Assembly: GCF_002157835.1 (NCBI RefSeq)
Contig: NZ_CP020809.1
Location: forward strand, 4,030,001-4,094,000
Source of the DNA: Mycobacterium dioxanotrophicus
GTDB taxonomy: Bacteria; Actinomycetota; Actinomycetes; Mycobacteriales; Mycobacteriaceae
Direction of reading: 5' to 3'
DNA length: 64,000 nucleotides
Both the position numbers and the translations under genes were made by a program. The notes below the pieces were generated by a model. That model made no database searches. It was not told the DNA's origin and was given only the letters and a program-made list of their open reading frames with translations. This document shows positions 1-10,924 of the stretch, piece by piece (the first letter of the stretch is position 1; every line of letters starts with the position of its first letter).

Positions 1-472
1 CACGCACACTGCGCAGCGACAGCCGGCCGAGGGCAATGGCGCCCAGGAACACGATCACCGCGCCGAGACCGGAGAAGTAGGCCAGTTCCAGCGCGACACG
101 TTTGGCGTCGGTGACCGCCACCGGAGCTCCGGCGTCGCCGATGGCCAACACCCCGGTCAGCGACCGGCCGATGACAAACCAGGCCCCTGCGATGACGGCA
201 AGCCAGCCGCCGAGCATCGCCGTCGCGCGGTTACCCGAGGTCAGCAACAGCAGTCCGCCGAGGGCCGTCACGGCTCCCGGCAACACTTCGAGCCAGCCTC
301 TGGCCGTCGTCCACATCCAGCCCTGATCAGGCGTGAACGCGAAGTCGATGTACGGGCCGATGAACGGAATCAACGCTCCCCACGCTCCCAGTAGGACCAG
401 CAGTATTCCGCTGGCCGCCCCTCGACTACGCGGCATGCGCATCCGGCCTCCGCGGGTATCGAATTCGGTCAT
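1..472 (-). CDS. Partial membrane protein (C-terminus outside window)
   Basis: The reverse strand is open from an ATG at 472 to the left edge with no stop, so the C-terminus is missing. The visible 157 residues begin MTEFDTRGGRMRMPRSRGAA and then give at least four hydrophobic stretches (for example GILLVLLGAWGALIPFIGPY and GAVIVFLGAIALG), so it is an integral membrane protein. The start is supported by an AAAGGAGG ribosome-binding site four bases upstream. It is divergent from the first carboxylic acid reductase, with 313 bases between the two starts. I do not recognise the family with certainty; the pattern of short loops and four or more helices suits small actinobacterial membrane proteins of unknown function. 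Confidence 0.7.
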   Translation of the reverse strand, partial: MTEFDTRGGRMRMPRSRGAASGILLVLLGAWGALIPFIGPYIDFAFTPDQGWMWTTARGWLEVLPGAVTALGGLLLLTSGNRATAMLGGWLAVIAGAWFVIGRSLTGVLAIGDAGAPVAVTDAKRVALELAYFSGLGAVIVFLGAIALGRLSLRSVR

Positions 473-695
473 GATGCCTCCTTTGACGAAGCAGGGGGTA
501 CCCATCCGTCGCCGGGCTGTAACGCCGTTTGGATGACGCTGCTCTCGAGCGAGGTGGCGGCCGGGGCGCCTGAACACCGACCGATGGCATTCCGGCAAAT
601 ATCGTGACCCCGCTCACAACCCGGCAGAATTGTGGCGCTTCCGGGGCGTTTTTCACACACTCACAGCAAATTGACAGGCCCTGAGCTGGCCATCC

Positions 696-731
696 GGAAA
701 TAAGTTTAGTTCCACTAACGTAGTAGTTGGT
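696..731 (+). promoter_or_regulatory. Conserved upstream block with TTAGT-N3-ACTAA palindrome (copy 1)
   Basis: A 36-base block upstream of the first CAR gene matches a block at 4402-4437 upstream of the second CAR gene at 30 of 36 positions. It contains a perfect inverted repeat TTAGT-N3-ACTAA at 706-718. The palindrome ends exactly 68 bases before the ATG in both copies. Such a conserved, spaced palindrome in otherwise different upstream DNA suggests a shared operator and promoter. The regulator is unknown. In the rest of the 473-785 gap I see a TTGACA at 671-676 but no convincing matching -10 box. Confidence 0.55.
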
Positions 732-785
732 CGAGCGCAACGTCGCGCCAATTTGATACGTAGCTATTTGCAAAGAGGGATGCTG

Positions 786-3700
786 ATGACGACTGATACC
801 CGTGAGGAGCGGCTCGAGCGCCGCATCGCTGACTTGGTCAGCACTGATCCGCAGTTCGCCGCCGCCGCGCCGAGCGAGACCGTGAGCGCCGCCGCCGACG
901 CCGAGGGCCTGCAACTGCCGCAGATCGTCCAGACCGTCCTGCAGGGCTACGCCGACCGACCCGCCATCGGCGAGCGCGCCGTCGAGTTCGTCACTGACCC
1001 GCAGACCGGCAGGACCAGCGCACAGCTTCTCCCCCGCTTCGACACCATCACCTACGGACAGGTGTGGGAACGGGTACGGGCATTGGCCAGCGCCCTGCAT
1101 CAGGCCGGGGTGGCCGCGGGTGACCGGGTCAGCATCCTCGGCTTCGCCAGCGCCGACTACACCGTCGTCGACACCGCACTGGGCCAGCTCGGAGCCGTCT
1201 CGGTGCCGCTGCAGACCAGTTCGTCAGCATCGGCCCTGGCGCCGATCGTCGTGGAGACCGAACCCCGCGTGATCGCCGCGAGTGTCGACTACCTCGACGA
1301 CGCCGTCGAACTCGCACTCACCGCCTACGCTCCGGCCAAGATCGTGGTCTTCGACCACCACATCGAGGTCGACGACCACCGCGACGCCGTTGCCGGGGCC
1401 AGTGCGCGGCTCGCCGAGGCGGGCAGCCCCATCGTCGTCGAGACCCTGGCCGACCTCATCGCGCGGGGCACCGACCTGCCGCAGGCCCCCGGCCCCGAGG
1501 CCTCCGACGAAGACCCGCTGGCCCTGCTCATCTACACCTCGGGCAGCACCGGCGCCCCCAAGGGCGCGATCTATCTGCAGAGCGCTGTCGCCAAGTTCTG
1601 GCGCCGCAACTCCAAGGCCTGGTTCAGCCCGACCGCCGCGTCGATCAACCTGTGCTTCATGCCGATGAGCCACGTGATGGGCCGCGGCATCCTGTACGCG
1701 TCGCTGGCCTCCGGCGGCACCGCCTACTTCGCCGCCCGCAGCGACCTGTCGACGCTGCTGGAAGATCTGGCGTTGGTCCGGCCCACCGAACTGAACTTCG
1801 TGCCGCGGGTCTGGGAGATGATCTTCAGCGAGTTCCAGAGCCGGGTGGATCACCGACTCGACGGTGCCGCCGACCGCGCCGCCGTCGAGGCCGAGGTGAT
1901 GGCCGACATGCGTGAGAATCTGCTTGGCGGACGCTTCATCTCAGCGATGACAGGCTCAGCTCCCATCTCCGCCGAACTGAAATCGTGGCTGGGCGATTTC
2001 CTGCAGCTGCATCTGCTCGAGGGCTACGGGTCGACCGAGGCCGGCATGGTGCTCTTCGACGGCGTGGTGCAGCGCCAGGCAGTGATCGACTACAAACTGG
2101 TGGACGTTCCAGACCTGGGCTACTTCAGCACCGATCAGCCGCATCCGCGCGGCGAGCTGCTGGTGAAGACCGAGAACCTGTTCCCGGGCTACTACAAGCG
2201 ACCCGAGGTCACCGCGAGCGTGTTCGACGAGGATGGCTTTTACCGGACCGGCGACATCGTGGCCGAGGTCGGTCCCGATCAGCTGACCTACGTCGACCGC
2301 CGCAACAACGTGCTCAAGCTCGCTCAGGGCGAGTTCGTCACGGTCGCCAAGCTCGAAGCGGTGTTCGGCAACAGCCCGCTGGTGCAGCAGATCTACATCT
2401 ACGGCAACAGCGCGCGGCCGTACCTGCTCGCCGTCGTGGTCCCGACGCCGGAGGCCCAGGCGCGCTACCAGCCCGCCGAACTGAAGACCGCGATCGCTGA
2501 GTCACTGCAGGACGTGGCCAAGGCCGCCGATCTGCAGTCCTACGAGATCCCCCGCGATTTCCTGGTGGAGACAACGCCTTTCACGCTGGAGAACGGTCTG
2601 CTCACGGGCATCCGCAAGCTGGCGTGGCCGAAGCTGAAGGCGCACTACGGCGATCGGCTCGAACAGCTCTACACCGACCTGGCCGACAGCCAGGCCAACG
2701 AGCTGCGCGAGCTCCGGCAGAACGGCGCCCAGGCACCGGCCCTGGAGACGGTCAGCCGGGCCGCCGGAGCCCTGCTGGGCGCGTCGTCGGCCGATCTGCA
2801 GCCCGATGCACACTTCACCGATCTCGGCGGAGATTCCTTGTCGGCGTTGACTTTCGGCAATCTGCTGCGCGAGATCTTCGAGGTCGACGTGCCGGTGGGC
2901 GTGATCGTCAGCCCGGCCAACGACCTGGCGGCCATCGCCGCCTACATCGAGGCCGAGCGCTCCCCCGGCGCCAAGCGCCCGACGTTCGCGTCGGTGCACG
3001 GTCGGCATGCCGCCGAGATCAGCGCTGCGGACCTGACGCTGGACAAGTTCATCGACGCCGAAACGCTCGCTGCCGCACCGACATTGCCCAAGGCGGGTGC
3101 CGAAGTTCGCACGGTGCTGCTGACCGGTGCCACCGGCTTCCTGGGCCGCTACCTGGCCTTGGAATGGCTGGAACGCATGGACCTGGTCGACGGCAAGGTC
3201 ATCGCCGTGGTGCGGGCCCGTTCCAACGAGGAAGCCCGCGCCCGGCTCGACGCCATCTTCGACACCGGCGACGCGAAACTGCTTGCCCACTACCAGGAAT
3301 TGGCCGCCGATCACCTCGAGGTCATCGCCGGCGACAAGGGCGAGTCCGATCTCGGCCTGGACCGCGAGACCTGGCAGCGCCTGGCCGACACCGTCGACCT
3401 GATCGTCGACCCGGCCGCCCTGGTCAACCACGTGCTGCCCTACAGCGAGCTGTTCGGGCCGAACGCCCTGGGCACCGCCGAATTGATCCGCATCGCCCTG
3501 ACCACCAAGATCAAGCCGTACACCTACGTGTCGACGATCGGTGTCGGCGATCAGATCACGCCGGGCAAGTTCGTCGAAGAAGCCGACGTCCGCGAGATGA
3601 GCGCGGTGCGCCGCATCGATGACTCGTACGCCAACGGCTACGGCAACAGCAAGTGGGCCGGTGAGGTCCTGCTGCGCGAGGCCAACGATCTGTGCGGCCT

Positions 3701-4298
3701 GCCGGTGGCGGTGTTCCGCTGCGACATGATCCTGGCCGATACGACGTACTCGGGTCAGCTGAACCTGCCCGACATGTTCACCCGGATGATGTTCAGCTTG
3801 GTGTCCAGCGGTATCGCTCCGGGCTCGTTCTATGAGCTGGGCGCCGACGGCAAACGGCAGCGGGCGCACTACGACGGTCTGCCGGTGGAGTTCATCGCGG
3901 AGTCGATCTCGACCCTGGGTGCGCAGGCAGTCGAGAACTTCGAGACCTACCACGTGATGAACCCGTACGACGACGGTTTGGGCATGGACGAGTTCGTCGA
4001 CTGGCTCATCGAAGCGGGCTACCAGATCGAGCGCATCGCCGACTACGGCCAGTGGTTGCAGCGGTTCGAAAGCACCCTGCGCGCGTTGCCGGACAAGCAG
4101 CGTCAAGCCTCGTTGCTGCCGTTGCTGCACAACTACCAGAAGCCGGAGCGTCCGATGCTGGGTGCGCTGGCGCCGACCGATCGGTTCCGGGAAGCCGTGC
4201 AGGAAGCCAAGATCGGGCCCGACAAGGACATCCCCCACGTCTCGGCCCCGGTCATCGTGCAGTACATCACCAACCTGAAGCAGCTCGGCCTGCTCTGA
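786..4298 (+). CDS. car: Carboxylic acid reductase, copy 1
   Basis: ATP- and NADPH-dependent reductase of carboxylic acids to aldehydes, 1170 residues, the usual length for the family. Order: N-terminal adenylation domain with [13 protein letters not shown] near residue 250, [14 protein letters not shown] and DRRNNVLKL; a carrier domain with phosphopantetheine serine in [12 protein letters not shown] near 683; then a C-terminal NADP-binding reductase domain with GATGFLG near 780 and YGNSK near 951. It needs a phosphopantetheinyl transferase, which is not in this window. I chose ATG 786 because AAAGAGGG lies just before it at a suitable distance; a TTG at 753 would add 11 residues. A near-identical paralogue follows in tandem. 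The natural substrate cannot be read from the sequence. Confidence 0.95.
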   Translation: MTTDTREERLERRIADLVSTDPQFAAAAPSETVSAAADAEGLQLPQIVQTVLQGYADRPAIGERAVEFVTDPQTGRTSAQLLPRFDTITYGQVWERVRALASALHQAGVAAGDRVSILGFASADYTVVDTALGQLGAVSVPLQTSSSASALAPIVVETEPRVIAASVDYLDDAVELALTAYAPAKIVVFDHHIEVDDHRDAVAGASARLAEAGSPIVVETLADLIARGTDLPQAPGPEASDEDPLALLIYTSGSTGAPKGAIYLQSAVAKFWRRNSKAWFSPTAASINLCFMPMSHVMGRGILYASLASGGTAYFAARSDLSTLLEDLALVRPTELNFVPRVWEMIFSEFQSRVDHRLDGAADRAAVEAEVMADMRENLLGGRFISAMTGSAPISAELKSWLGDFLQLHLLEGYGSTEAGMVLFDGVVQRQAVIDYKLVDVPDLGYFSTDQPHPRGELLVKTENLFPGYYKRPEVTASVFDEDGFYRTGDIVAEVGPDQLTYVDRRNNVLKLAQGEFVTVAKLEAVFGNSPLVQQIYIYGNSARPYLLAVVVPTPEAQARYQPAELKTAIAESLQDVAKAADLQSYEIPRDFLVETTPFTLENGLLTGIRKLAWPKLKAHYGDRLEQLYTDLADSQANELRELRQNGAQAPALETVSRAAGALLGASSADLQPDAHFTDLGGDSLSALTFGNLLREIFEVDVPVGVIVSPANDLAAIAAYIEAERSPGAKRPTFASVHGRHAAEISAADLTLDKFIDAETLAAAPTLPKAGAEVRTVLLTGATGFLGRYLALEWLERMDLVDGKVIAVVRARSNEEARARLDAIFDTGDAKLLAHYQELAADHLEVIAGDKGESDLGLDRETWQRLADTVDLIVDPAALVNHVLPYSELFGPNALGTAELIRIALTTKIKPYTYVSTIGVGDQITPGKFVEEADVREMSAVRRIDDSYANGYGNSKWAGEVLLREANDLCGLPVAVFRCDMILADTTYSGQLNLPDMFTRMMFSLVSSGIAPGSFYELGADGKRQRAHYDGLPVEFIAESISTLGAQAVENFETYHVMNPYDDGLGMDEFVDWLIEAGYQIERIADYGQWLQRFESTLRALPDKQRQASLLPLLHNYQKPERPMLGALAPTDRFREAVQEAKIGPDKDIPHVSAPVIVQYITNLKQLGLL

Positions 4299-4309
4299 CC
4301 ACCATCCGT

Positions 4310-4346
4310 ACAACGCCCTCGCCCTGTCCCCGGGCGGGGGCGTTGT
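4310..4346 (+). terminator. Hairpin terminator between the two CAR genes
   Basis: ACAACGCCC at 4310-4318 pairs with GGGCGTTGT at 4338-4346, with further GC pairing inside (TCGCCC with CGGGCG). It begins 11 bases after the stop of the first CAR gene. There is no T-run, which is common in mycobacterial terminators. It suggests the two CAR genes are separate transcription units. Confidence 0.55.
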
Positions 4347-4401
4347 CGCATCTGGAGGTGACGCGAGGTGACGAATCTCGCACCGCAGCAGCCTGGACAG
4401 T

Positions 4402-4437
4402 CGAAATATATTTAGTTTTACTAACGTAGTATTTGGT
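4402..4437 (+). promoter_or_regulatory. Conserved upstream block with TTAGT-N3-ACTAA palindrome (copy 2)
   Basis: Second copy of the block found at 696-731. The perfect palindrome TTAGT-N3-ACTAA is at 4412-4424 and again ends 68 bases before the ATG (4492). Because a hairpin separates this gene from the first CAR gene, this block probably contains its own promoter and operator. Confidence 0.55.
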
Positions 4438-4491
4438 AGACGCATCAAGCGTCGGCTACCACAAGATTTGATTTGCTCAGGGGACTTGATT

Positions 4492-7400
4492 ATGTCGAAT
4501 GAAACCCGTGAAGAACGGCTCGAGACCCGACTCGCCGCCCTTTATGCCAACGATCCGCAGTTTGCCGCCGCACGGCCCGACGAGGCCGTCAGCACCGCCG
4601 TCGACCGTCCTGGCCTGCGCCTGCCGGCCATCGTCAAGGAAGTCATGGCCGGCTATGCCGACCGCCCGGCCCTCGGAACCCGCGCCGTCGAGCTCGTCAC
4701 CGATGCCAACGGCCGCACGTCAGCCCAGCTGCTGCCGCGCTTCGAGACCATCACCTACCGCCAGCTCGGCGACCGCATCCAGGCCGTCACCAACGCCTGG
4801 CACAACCATCCCGTCAAACCCGGCGACCGGGTCGCCATCCTCGGCTTCACCAGCGTGGACTACACCACCATCGACGTCGCGCTCATCGAACTCGGTGCGG
4901 TCTCGGTCCCGCTGCAGACCAGCGCACCCGTCACGCAGCTGCGACCGATCATCGCCGAAACCGAACCCAAGGTCATCGCTTCCAGCGTCGACTTCCTCGA
5001 TGACGCCGTCGCACTGATCCAATCCGGACCTGCCCCGGCGCGCCTGGTGGTGTTCGACTACCGTCCCGCGGTCGATGACCAGCGGGAGGCGTTCGAGGCC
5101 GCCAAGGCCGCCCTCGCCGGCACCGACATCCAGGTCGAAGCCTTCACAGACGTCCTCGACCGCGGCCGCAGTCTCGCCGACGCACCGCTGTACGTGTCCG
5201 GTCAGGCCGACCCGCTGACCCTGCTCATCTACACCTCCGGCAGCACCGGAACACCCAAGGGCGCGATGTACCCGGAGAACAAGGTCTCCACCATGTGGCG
5301 GATCGCGTCCAAGGCCAGCTGGGACGAGAACCAGAGCGTGCTGCCCGCGATCACGCTGAACTTCATGCCGATGAGCCACGTGATGGGCCGCGGCATCCTG
5401 TACGCCACGATCAGCTCCGGCGGCACCGCCTACTTCGCCGCCCGCAGTGACCTGTCGACCTTCCTGGAGGACCTGGCCCTGGTCCGGCCCACGCAGCTGA
5501 GCTTCGTGCCTCGCATCTGGGACATGCTGTTCCAGGAGTACCAGAGCCGGTTGGATCAGCGCGACGCCGATGTTTCTGCGGACGCGAGGAGCACCAATGT
5601 GTCTGCGGACGCGAGGAGCACCAATGTGTCTGCGGACGCGAGGAGCACCAATGTGTCTGCGGAAGAGCAGGTGCTCGCCGAGGTGCGCCAGGACCTGCTG
5701 GGTGGCCGGTTCGTCTCAGCGATGACAGGCTCGGCCCCGATCTCGGCCGAGATGAAGGCCTGGGTGGAGCGGCTGCTGGAGATGCACCTGTTGGAGGGTT
5801 ACGGCTCGACCGAGGCCGGCTCCGTCTTCGTCGACGGGCACATCCAGCGCCCACCGGTGATCGACTACAAATTGGCCGACGTGCCCGAGTTGGGCTACCT
5901 CGGCACCGACCGGCCGCATCCGCGCGGCGAGCTGCTCGTCAAGTCCGAGCAGATGTTCCCCGGCTACTACAAGCGCCCCGAGATCACCGCCGAGATGTTC
6001 GACGCCGACGGCTATTACCGCACCGGCGACATCGTCGCCGAGATCGGCCCGGACCAGGTCGAGTACCTGGACCGGCGCAACAACGTCCTCAAGCTGTCGC
6101 AAGGCGAGTTCGTCACGGTGTCCAAGCTGGAGGCCGTATTCGGCGACAGCCCCCTGGTGCGGCAGATCTACCTGTACGGCAACAGCGCCCGCGCGTACCT
6201 GCTGGCCGTGGTGGTACCGACCGATCCGGCCGTGTCGAAGCAAGCGATCAGCGACTCCCTGCAGGACGCGGCCCGAGCCGCCAACCTGCAGTCCTACGAA
6301 GTTCCGCGGGACTTTCTCATCGAGACAACACCTTTCACGCTGGAGAACGGTCTGCTGACCGGTATCCGCAAGCTGGCCCGGCCGAAACTGAAGGCGCACT
6401 ACGGCGATCGGCTCGAACAGCTCTACACCGATCTCGCCGAAGGGCAGGCCAACGAGCTGCGCGAACTCCGTCGTCACGGCGCTGACGCTCCCGTTCTCGA
6501 CACCGTCAGCCGCGCCGCGGGCGCCCTGCTGGGCGCCTCGACCGCAGACCTGCGGCCCGACGCCCACTTCACCGATCTCGGCGGAGATTCGTTGTCGGCG
6601 TTGACCTTTTCGAACCTGCTGCACGAGATCTTCGAGGTCGACGTGCCGGTGGGCGTGATCGTCAGCCCGGCCAACGACCTCGCAGCCATCGCCGCCTACC
6701 TCGAGGCCGAACGGCAGGGCTCCAAGCGGCCGACATATGCGTCGGTGCACGGGCGCGACGCCACCGAAGTGCATGCCGCGGACCTGACGCTGGACAAGTT
6801 CATCGACGCCGCGACCCTGGCCGCCGCACCGGCATTGCCCAAGGCTCCGGCGGAGGTTCGCACGGTGCTGTTGACCGGCGCCACCGGCCTCCTGGGGCGC
6901 TATCTCGCCCTGGAGTGGCTGGAACGCATGGACCTGGTCGACGGCAAGGTCATCGCGCTGGTTCGGGCCCGCTCCGACGAAGAAGCCCGCGCCCGGCTCG
7001 ACGCCATCTTCGACACCGGCGACGCGAAACTGCTTGCCCACTACCAGAATCTGGCCGCCGATCACCTCGAGGTCATCGCCGGCGACAAGGGCGAGTCCGA
7101 TCTCGGCCTGGACCGCGAGACCTGGCAGCACCTGGCCGACACCGTCGACCTGATCGTCGACCCGGCCGCCCTGGTCAACCACGTGCTGCCCTACAGCCAG
7201 CTGTTCGGGCCGAACGCCCTCGGCACCGCCGAACTGATCCGCATCGCCCTGACGACGAAAATCAAGCCGTTCGTGTATGTTTCGACCATCGGTGTCGGCT
7301 GGGGCATCACGCCCGGTGAGTTCGTCGAGAACGCCGACATCCGGCAGATCTCGGCGACACGTCAGGTCGACGACTCGTACGCCAACGGCTACGGCAACAG

Positions 7401-8049
7401 CAAGTGGGCCGGCGAGGTCCTGCTGCGCGAGGCACACGACCTGTGCGGCCTGCCCGTCTCGGTGTTCCGCTGCGACATGATCCTGGCCGATACGACCTAC
7501 TCGGGTCAGCTGAACCTGCCCGACATGTTCACCCGGATGATGTTCAGCCTGGTCGCCACCGGCATCGCACCCGGATCGTTCTACGAACTGGCCGCCGACG
7601 GCACCCGGCAACGAGCGCACTACGACGGCCTGCCGGTCGAGTTCATCGCCGAAGCGATCTCCACCCTCGGGGTGCGCGTGACGGACGGCTTCGAGACCTA
7701 CCACGTGATGAACCCGTACGACGACGGCCTCGGTCTCGACGAGTTCGTCGACTGGCTCATCGAAGCCGGCTACCCCGTGCATCGGATTGACGACTACGCG
7801 ACGTGGCTGCAGCGGTTCGACACCGCGCTGCGCGCCTTGCCGGACAAGCAACGTCAGGCCTCGCTGCTGCCGCTGTTGCACAACTACCAGCAGCCCAGCC
7901 GGCCGATGCTCGGCGCGGGCGCACCGACCGACCACTTCCGGGAGGCCGTGCAGGAAGCCAAGATCGGCCCCGACAAGGACATCCCGCACGTGACACCCGC
8001 GGTCATCGTCCAATACATCACCAACCTGCAGCAGCTCGGCCTGCTGTAA
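4492..8049 (+). CDS. car: Carboxylic acid reductase, copy 2
   Basis: Second ATP/NADPH-dependent carboxylic acid reductase, 1185 residues, same domain order as the first: adenylation ([13 protein letters not shown] near 245, [15 protein letters not shown]), carrier domain with serine in [12 protein letters not shown] near 699, reductase domain with GATGLLG and YGNSK. ATG 4492 follows an AGGGGA site by seven bases; a TTG at 4468 is possible. It differs from copy 1 mainly in the adenylation domain, which sets substrate choice, and by an in-frame insertion of a 9-residue tandem repeat near residues 361-390. The reductase domains are nearly identical at DNA level over long runs. The pair is best read as a tandem duplication whose copies have diverged in substrate binding. 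Confidence 0.95.
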   Translation: MSNETREERLETRLAALYANDPQFAAARPDEAVSTAVDRPGLRLPAIVKEVMAGYADRPALGTRAVELVTDANGRTSAQLLPRFETITYRQLGDRIQAVTNAWHNHPVKPGDRVAILGFTSVDYTTIDVALIELGAVSVPLQTSAPVTQLRPIIAETEPKVIASSVDFLDDAVALIQSGPAPARLVVFDYRPAVDDQREAFEAAKAALAGTDIQVEAFTDVLDRGRSLADAPLYVSGQADPLTLLIYTSGSTGTPKGAMYPENKVSTMWRIASKASWDENQSVLPAITLNFMPMSHVMGRGILYATISSGGTAYFAARSDLSTFLEDLALVRPTQLSFVPRIWDMLFQEYQSRLDQRDADVSADARSTNVSADARSTNVSADARSTNVSAEEQVLAEVRQDLLGGRFVSAMTGSAPISAEMKAWVERLLEMHLLEGYGSTEAGSVFVDGHIQRPPVIDYKLADVPELGYLGTDRPHPRGELLVKSEQMFPGYYKRPEITAEMFDADGYYRTGDIVAEIGPDQVEYLDRRNNVLKLSQGEFVTVSKLEAVFGDSPLVRQIYLYGNSARAYLLAVVVPTDPAVSKQAISDSLQDAARAANLQSYEVPRDFLIETTPFTLENGLLTGIRKLARPKLKAHYGDRLEQLYTDLAEGQANELRELRRHGADAPVLDTVSRAAGALLGASTADLRPDAHFTDLGGDSLSALTFSNLLHEIFEVDVPVGVIVSPANDLAAIAAYLEAERQGSKRPTYASVHGRDATEVHAADLTLDKFIDAATLAAAPALPKAPAEVRTVLLTGATGLLGRYLALEWLERMDLVDGKVIALVRARSDEEARARLDAIFDTGDAKLLAHYQNLAADHLEVIAGDKGESDLGLDRETWQHLADTVDLIVDPAALVNHVLPYSQLFGPNALGTAELIRIALTTKIKPFVYVSTIGVGWGITPGEFVENADIRQISATRQVDDSYANGYGNSKWAGEVLLREAHDLCGLPVSVFRCDMILADTTYSGQLNLPDMFTRMMFSLVATGIAPGSFYELAADGTRQRAHYDGLPVEFIAEAISTLGVRVTDGFETYHVMNPYDDGLGLDEFVDWLIEAGYPVHRIDDYATWLQRFDTALRALPDKQRQASLLPLLHNYQQPSRPMLGAGAPTDHFREAVQEAKIGPDKDIPHVTPAVIVQYITNLQQLGLL
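5572..5662 (+). repeat. 27-bp in-frame tandem repeat (minisatellite) inside CAR copy 2
   Basis: Three full 27-base units (5572-5598, 5599-5625, 5626-5652) and a partial fourth (to about 5662). Each encodes VSADARSTN. The copies are identical apart from the first codon (GTT against GTG). The repeat sits in a loop of the adenylation domain where copy 1 of the enzyme has a short unrelated linker. Unit length is a multiple of three, so copy number can vary without breaking the frame. Confidence 0.95.
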
Positions 8050-8081
8050 CACGCTTCCTCACAAGGGAAGATCCCCTGAGC

Positions 8082-8108
8082 GGCCGCGGTCCCACCAGGA
8101 CCGCGGCC
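8082..8108. terminator. Hairpin after CAR copy 2
   Basis: Perfect 11-base stem: GGCCGCGGTCC at 8082-8092 and GGACCGCGGCC at 8098-8108, loop CACCA. It lies 33 bases past the stop of the second CAR gene, between convergent genes. No T-run follows. Confidence 0.6.
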
Positions 8109-8119
8109 AATCAGTCTCT

Positions 8120-8182
8120 GGCCGAGCAGACACCGCGGTACCGGAAACCCCGCGTGTCGCGGACTTTGGTGTCTGCTCGGCC
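8120..8182. repeat. Long inverted repeat between convergent genes
   Basis: Perfect 15-base arms, GGCCGAGCAGACACC at 8120-8134 and its reverse complement at 8168-8182, with a 33-base non-palindromic centre. The right arm abuts the stop codon of the DUF1304 gene. It may act as a bidirectional terminator. Architecture resembles the inverted repeat at 11605-11658. Confidence 0.65.
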
Positions 8183-8569
8183 TTAGAGGGCGACCCCGAT
8201 GGCCACCAGCAGCACCGCGATCAGCGGGAAAACGCCTTGCGTGATGGCGGCACGGGCCTTGTCCGGTGAGGTGGTGAGCAGAACCAGCGCCGCGGCCAGC
8301 ATGGAGCCGGCCCCGGCCAACACCAGGGCGACACCGACAGCGTTGTGCCCCAATGCGATTCCCAGGATGCCGATGCCCGTCACGATGGCCAGGAACAGGT
8401 TGTAGAAGCCCTGGTTGAACGCCAACTCCTTGGTGATTTCCGCGGTTTCGGCGGTGGTACCGAAGGTCGCGCGGGTGCGCGGCGAGGTCCAGGTGAGCGA
8501 CTCCATCACGAAGATGTACACATGCAGAACCGCGGCGAGGGCGGCGAAAACCAAACCGGCGAAGACCAT
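8183..8569 (-). CDS. DUF1304 family membrane protein
   Basis: 128-residue protein with four predicted transmembrane helices. It begins MVFAGLVFAALAAVLHVYIF and contains the ESLTWTS and NQGFYNLFLA segments typical of DUF1304, a family of small inner-membrane proteins of unknown function. It starts five bases after the ruvB stop on the same strand, so it is probably the last gene of the ruvC-ruvA-ruvB unit, though no link to recombination is known. A long inverted repeat directly follows its stop. Confidence 0.8.
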   Translation of the reverse strand: MVFAGLVFAALAAVLHVYIFVMESLTWTSPRTRATFGTTAETAEITKELAFNQGFYNLFLAIVTGIGILGIALGHNAVGVALVLAGAGSMLAAALVLLTTSPDKARAAITQGVFPLIAVLLVAIGVAL

Positions 8570-8574
8570 GACGA

Positions 8575-9630
8575 CTATTCAAACAGCCCGGCCTGGCCCA
8601 GACCCGTTATCGGCGGTTGCATGCCGAGGTGAGTCCAGGCCAGTGGGGTTGCCACCCGACCCCGCGGGGTGCGCGCCACCATCCCCGCGCGGACCAGGAA
8701 CGGTTCGCACACCTCCTCGACAGTGGTGGCCTCCTCCCCGACTGCCACCGCCAACGTGGAAACCCCCACCGGCCCACCGCCGAAACTCCGCGTCAGCGCG
8801 GACAGGACGGCCCGGTCCAGCCGGTCCAGACCCAGTTCGTCGACGTCGTAGACCTCCAGTGCGGCCTTGGCGATGTCCCGGGTGATGTTGCCGTCGGCGC
8901 GCACCTCGGCGTAGTCGCGGACCCGGCGCAGCAGCCGGTTGGCGATGCGCGGCGTGCCCCGGGAACGCATCGCGATCTCCGCCCCGGCATCGGCGCCGAG
9001 ACTGATGCCGAGGATGCCTGCCGAGCGGGCCAGCACGCGTTCCAACTCCACCGGCTCGTAGAAATCCATGTGCGCGGTGAACCCGAACCGGTCCCGCAGC
9101 GGTCCGGTCAAAGCGCCGGACCGGGTGGTCGCACCGACCAGGGTGAACGGCGCGACCTCCAGCGGAATGGACGTGGCCCCAGGACCTTTGCCCACGACGA
9201 CGTCGACGCGGAAGTCCTCCATCGCCAGGTACAGCATCTCTTCGGCGGGGCGGGCGATGCGGTGGATCTCGTCGATGAACAACACATCGTGCTCGACGAG
9301 GTTGGACAGCATGGCCGCCAGGTCCCCCGCCCGTTCCAGCGCAGGACCCGACGTGAGACGCAGCGATGAGCCCAGCTCCGCGGCGATGATCATGGCCAAC
9401 GACGTCTTGCCCAGGCCCGGCGGCCCGGACAGCAGGATGTGATCCGGTGTGCCGCCGCGGTTCTTGGCTCCTTCGAGCACCAGCTGCAACTGCTCCCGCA
9501 CCCGCGGCTGACCGATGAACTCACCGAGCGAACGGGGTCGCAGGCTGGCGTCGATATCGCCTTCGCCTACGGTCAGCGCCGGCGTCACCTCGCGGTCGTC
9601 GGGCTCCTCGGCGTCGTCGAACCGACCCAT
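8575..9630 (-). CDS. ruvB: Holliday junction branch migration ATPase RuvB
   Basis: 351 residues, normal length. AAA+ motor of the RuvAB complex that drives branch migration of Holliday junctions. Walker A GPPGLGKT is at residues 69-76, the Walker B DEIHR follows, then ATTRSG (sensor 1) and the C-terminal winged helix ([14 protein letters not shown]). The gene begins two bases after the ruvA stop, so ruvC, ruvA and ruvB form one operon, the usual actinobacterial order. Expression in mycobacteria is commonly DNA-damage linked; I did not find a clear SOS box here. Confidence 0.97.
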   Translation of the reverse strand: MGRFDDAEEPDDREVTPALTVGEGDIDASLRPRSLGEFIGQPRVREQLQLVLEGAKNRGGTPDHILLSGPPGLGKTSLAMIIAAELGSSLRLTSGPALERAGDLAAMLSNLVEHDVLFIDEIHRIARPAEEMLYLAMEDFRVDVVVGKGPGATSIPLEVAPFTLVGATTRSGALTGPLRDRFGFTAHMDFYEPVELERVLARSAGILGISLGADAGAEIAMRSRGTPRIANRLLRRVRDYAEVRADGNITRDIAKAALEVYDVDELGLDRLDRAVLSALTRSFGGGPVGVSTLAVAVGEEATTVEEVCEPFLVRAGMVARTPRGRVATPLAWTHLGMQPPITGLGQAGLFE

Positions 9631-9632
9631 GA

Positions 9633-10220
9633 TTACTTCTTACCGAGCATCGACAGCGCCGATCGCAACGCGGTGGACGTGGTGGCCTCGGGATCGTTGG
9701 CCAACACCTTGTCGGTCGCGTCTTCGGCTTGCTTGGCCGGAAAACCAAGGCCGACAAGGGCTTCCACCACAGGACCGCGGACAGCGTGGCCGCCCACCCC
9801 GCCCGTGGCGCCGGCAGTCACCGCCCCTATCTTGTCGCGCAGCTCCAACACCATCCGCTCGGCGCCGCGTTTGCCGATACCCGGCACCCGCGTCAACGCG
9901 GTCACGTCGCCGTCGGCCAGAGCCTGACGCAGCGCCTGCGGGTCATATACCGCCAGCGTCGCGAGCGCGATCTTCGGACCGACGCCGGACACGCCGAGCA
10001 GCGTCAGGAAAAGGTCCCGCGCGTCCCCGTCGGCGAACCCGTAGAGCGTCATGGAGTCTTCGCGCACGATCATCGCGGTGATCAACCGGGCCTCGGTGCC
10101 CCGACGCAGGTTCGCCAAGGTGGTCGGGGTGGCCATCACCTTGTAGCCGACGCCCGCGGCTTCGATGACGGCGTGATCGAGAGCGATGTCGATGACCTCG
10201 CCGCGGACCGATGCGATCAT
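9633..10220 (-). CDS. ruvA: Holliday junction DNA-binding protein RuvA
   Basis: 195 residues. It begins [20 protein letters not shown], the typical RuvA OB-fold start, followed by two helix-hairpin-helix segments ([14 protein letters not shown] and [15 protein letters not shown]) and a C-terminal RuvB-binding domain ([17 protein letters not shown]). RuvA binds the four-way junction and loads RuvB. The ATG overlaps the ruvC stop as ATGA, which fixes the start; a longer open frame to 10319 is just the ruvC shadow. Confidence 0.97.
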   Translation of the reverse strand: MIASVRGEVIDIALDHAVIEAAGVGYKVMATPTTLANLRRGTEARLITAMIVREDSMTLYGFADGDARDLFLTLLGVSGVGPKIALATLAVYDPQALRQALADGDVTALTRVPGIGKRGAERMVLELRDKIGAVTAGATGGVGGHAVRGPVVEALVGLGFPAKQAEDATDKVLANDPEATTSTALRSALSMLGKK

Positions 10221-10774
10221 GCCCGGGCCGCCTTGAGCCTCGCCTGATACTTGCGGCGCTGTTCGGCCGCGAGCGCTTCCGCGGCGGCCATCCGCGCCAG
10301 CATCGGCGCTCGCCAGCAATGACAGATCGCAAGCGCGAGCGCGTCAGCCGCATCGGCGGGAGTCGGTTTGGCTTGCAGTGCAAGGATTCTGGTGACCATC
10401 TCGGTGACCTGAGACTTGTCGGCCCGGCCGTTTCCGGTGACCGCGGCCTTCACCTCGGACGGTGTGTGAAAGTGCACGTCGATGTCCCGGCGCGCGGCCG
10501 CCAGCGCGATCACGCCGCCGGCCTGGGCGGTGCCCATCACCGTAGACACATTCTGCTGCGCGAAGACCCGCTCGATGGCGATCACATCGGGCCGGTGGGT
10601 GTCCATCCAGTACTCGACGGTGTCACTGATGGTGAGCAGCCGCTTCTGCAGCGGCGCGTCGGCCGGGGTGCGGACGACGTCCACATCCAAGGCGATGACC
10701 TGCCGGCCCTTCCCGTTCTCGATCACGGACAGCCCGCAACGCGTCAACCCGGGATCGACTCCCATCACCCGCAC
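10217..10774 (-). CDS. ruvC: Crossover junction endonuclease RuvC
   Basis: 185 residues from a GTG start. Resolves Holliday junctions. The catalytic acidic residues are visible: [12 protein letters not shown] at the N-terminus, [11 protein letters not shown], and [12 protein letters not shown] near the C-terminus. The GTG at 10774 was chosen because GAAAGGG lies five bases upstream and the protein then starts VRVMGVDPG, as RuvC should; the longer open frame to 10822 adds 16 unlikely residues. First gene of ruvCAB. Confidence 0.95.
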   Translation of the reverse strand: MRVMGVDPGLTRCGLSVIENGKGRQVIALDVDVVRTPADAPLQKRLLTISDTVEYWMDTHRPDVIAIERVFAQQNVSTVMGTAQAGGVIALAAARRDIDVHFHTPSEVKAAVTGNGRADKSQVTEMVTRILALQAKPTPADAADALALAICHCWRAPMLARMAAAEALAAEQRRKYQARLKAARA

Positions 10775-10924
10775 GCGAACCCTTTCGTCAGAACATCTGT
10801 TCGAGAGCCTAGCGTGGGCCACCGACCGGGTGCGGCAGGGACACGCTCAGAACCGGCGGGCTCATCCGGCCCGGGCGCGGCGTTGCATGCTGGTAGCGAC
10901 CCGACCAAGGCTGGAGGAGACATC

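Noticed and set aside
2502..4448. 648-codon reverse-strand frame opposite CAR copy 1
   Set aside because: Antisense shadow of a high-GC gene; composition is not protein-like and the forward strand encodes a clear CAR.
5716..8052. 778-codon reverse-strand frame opposite CAR copy 2
   Set aside because: Same kind of shadow; no motifs, no ribosome site.
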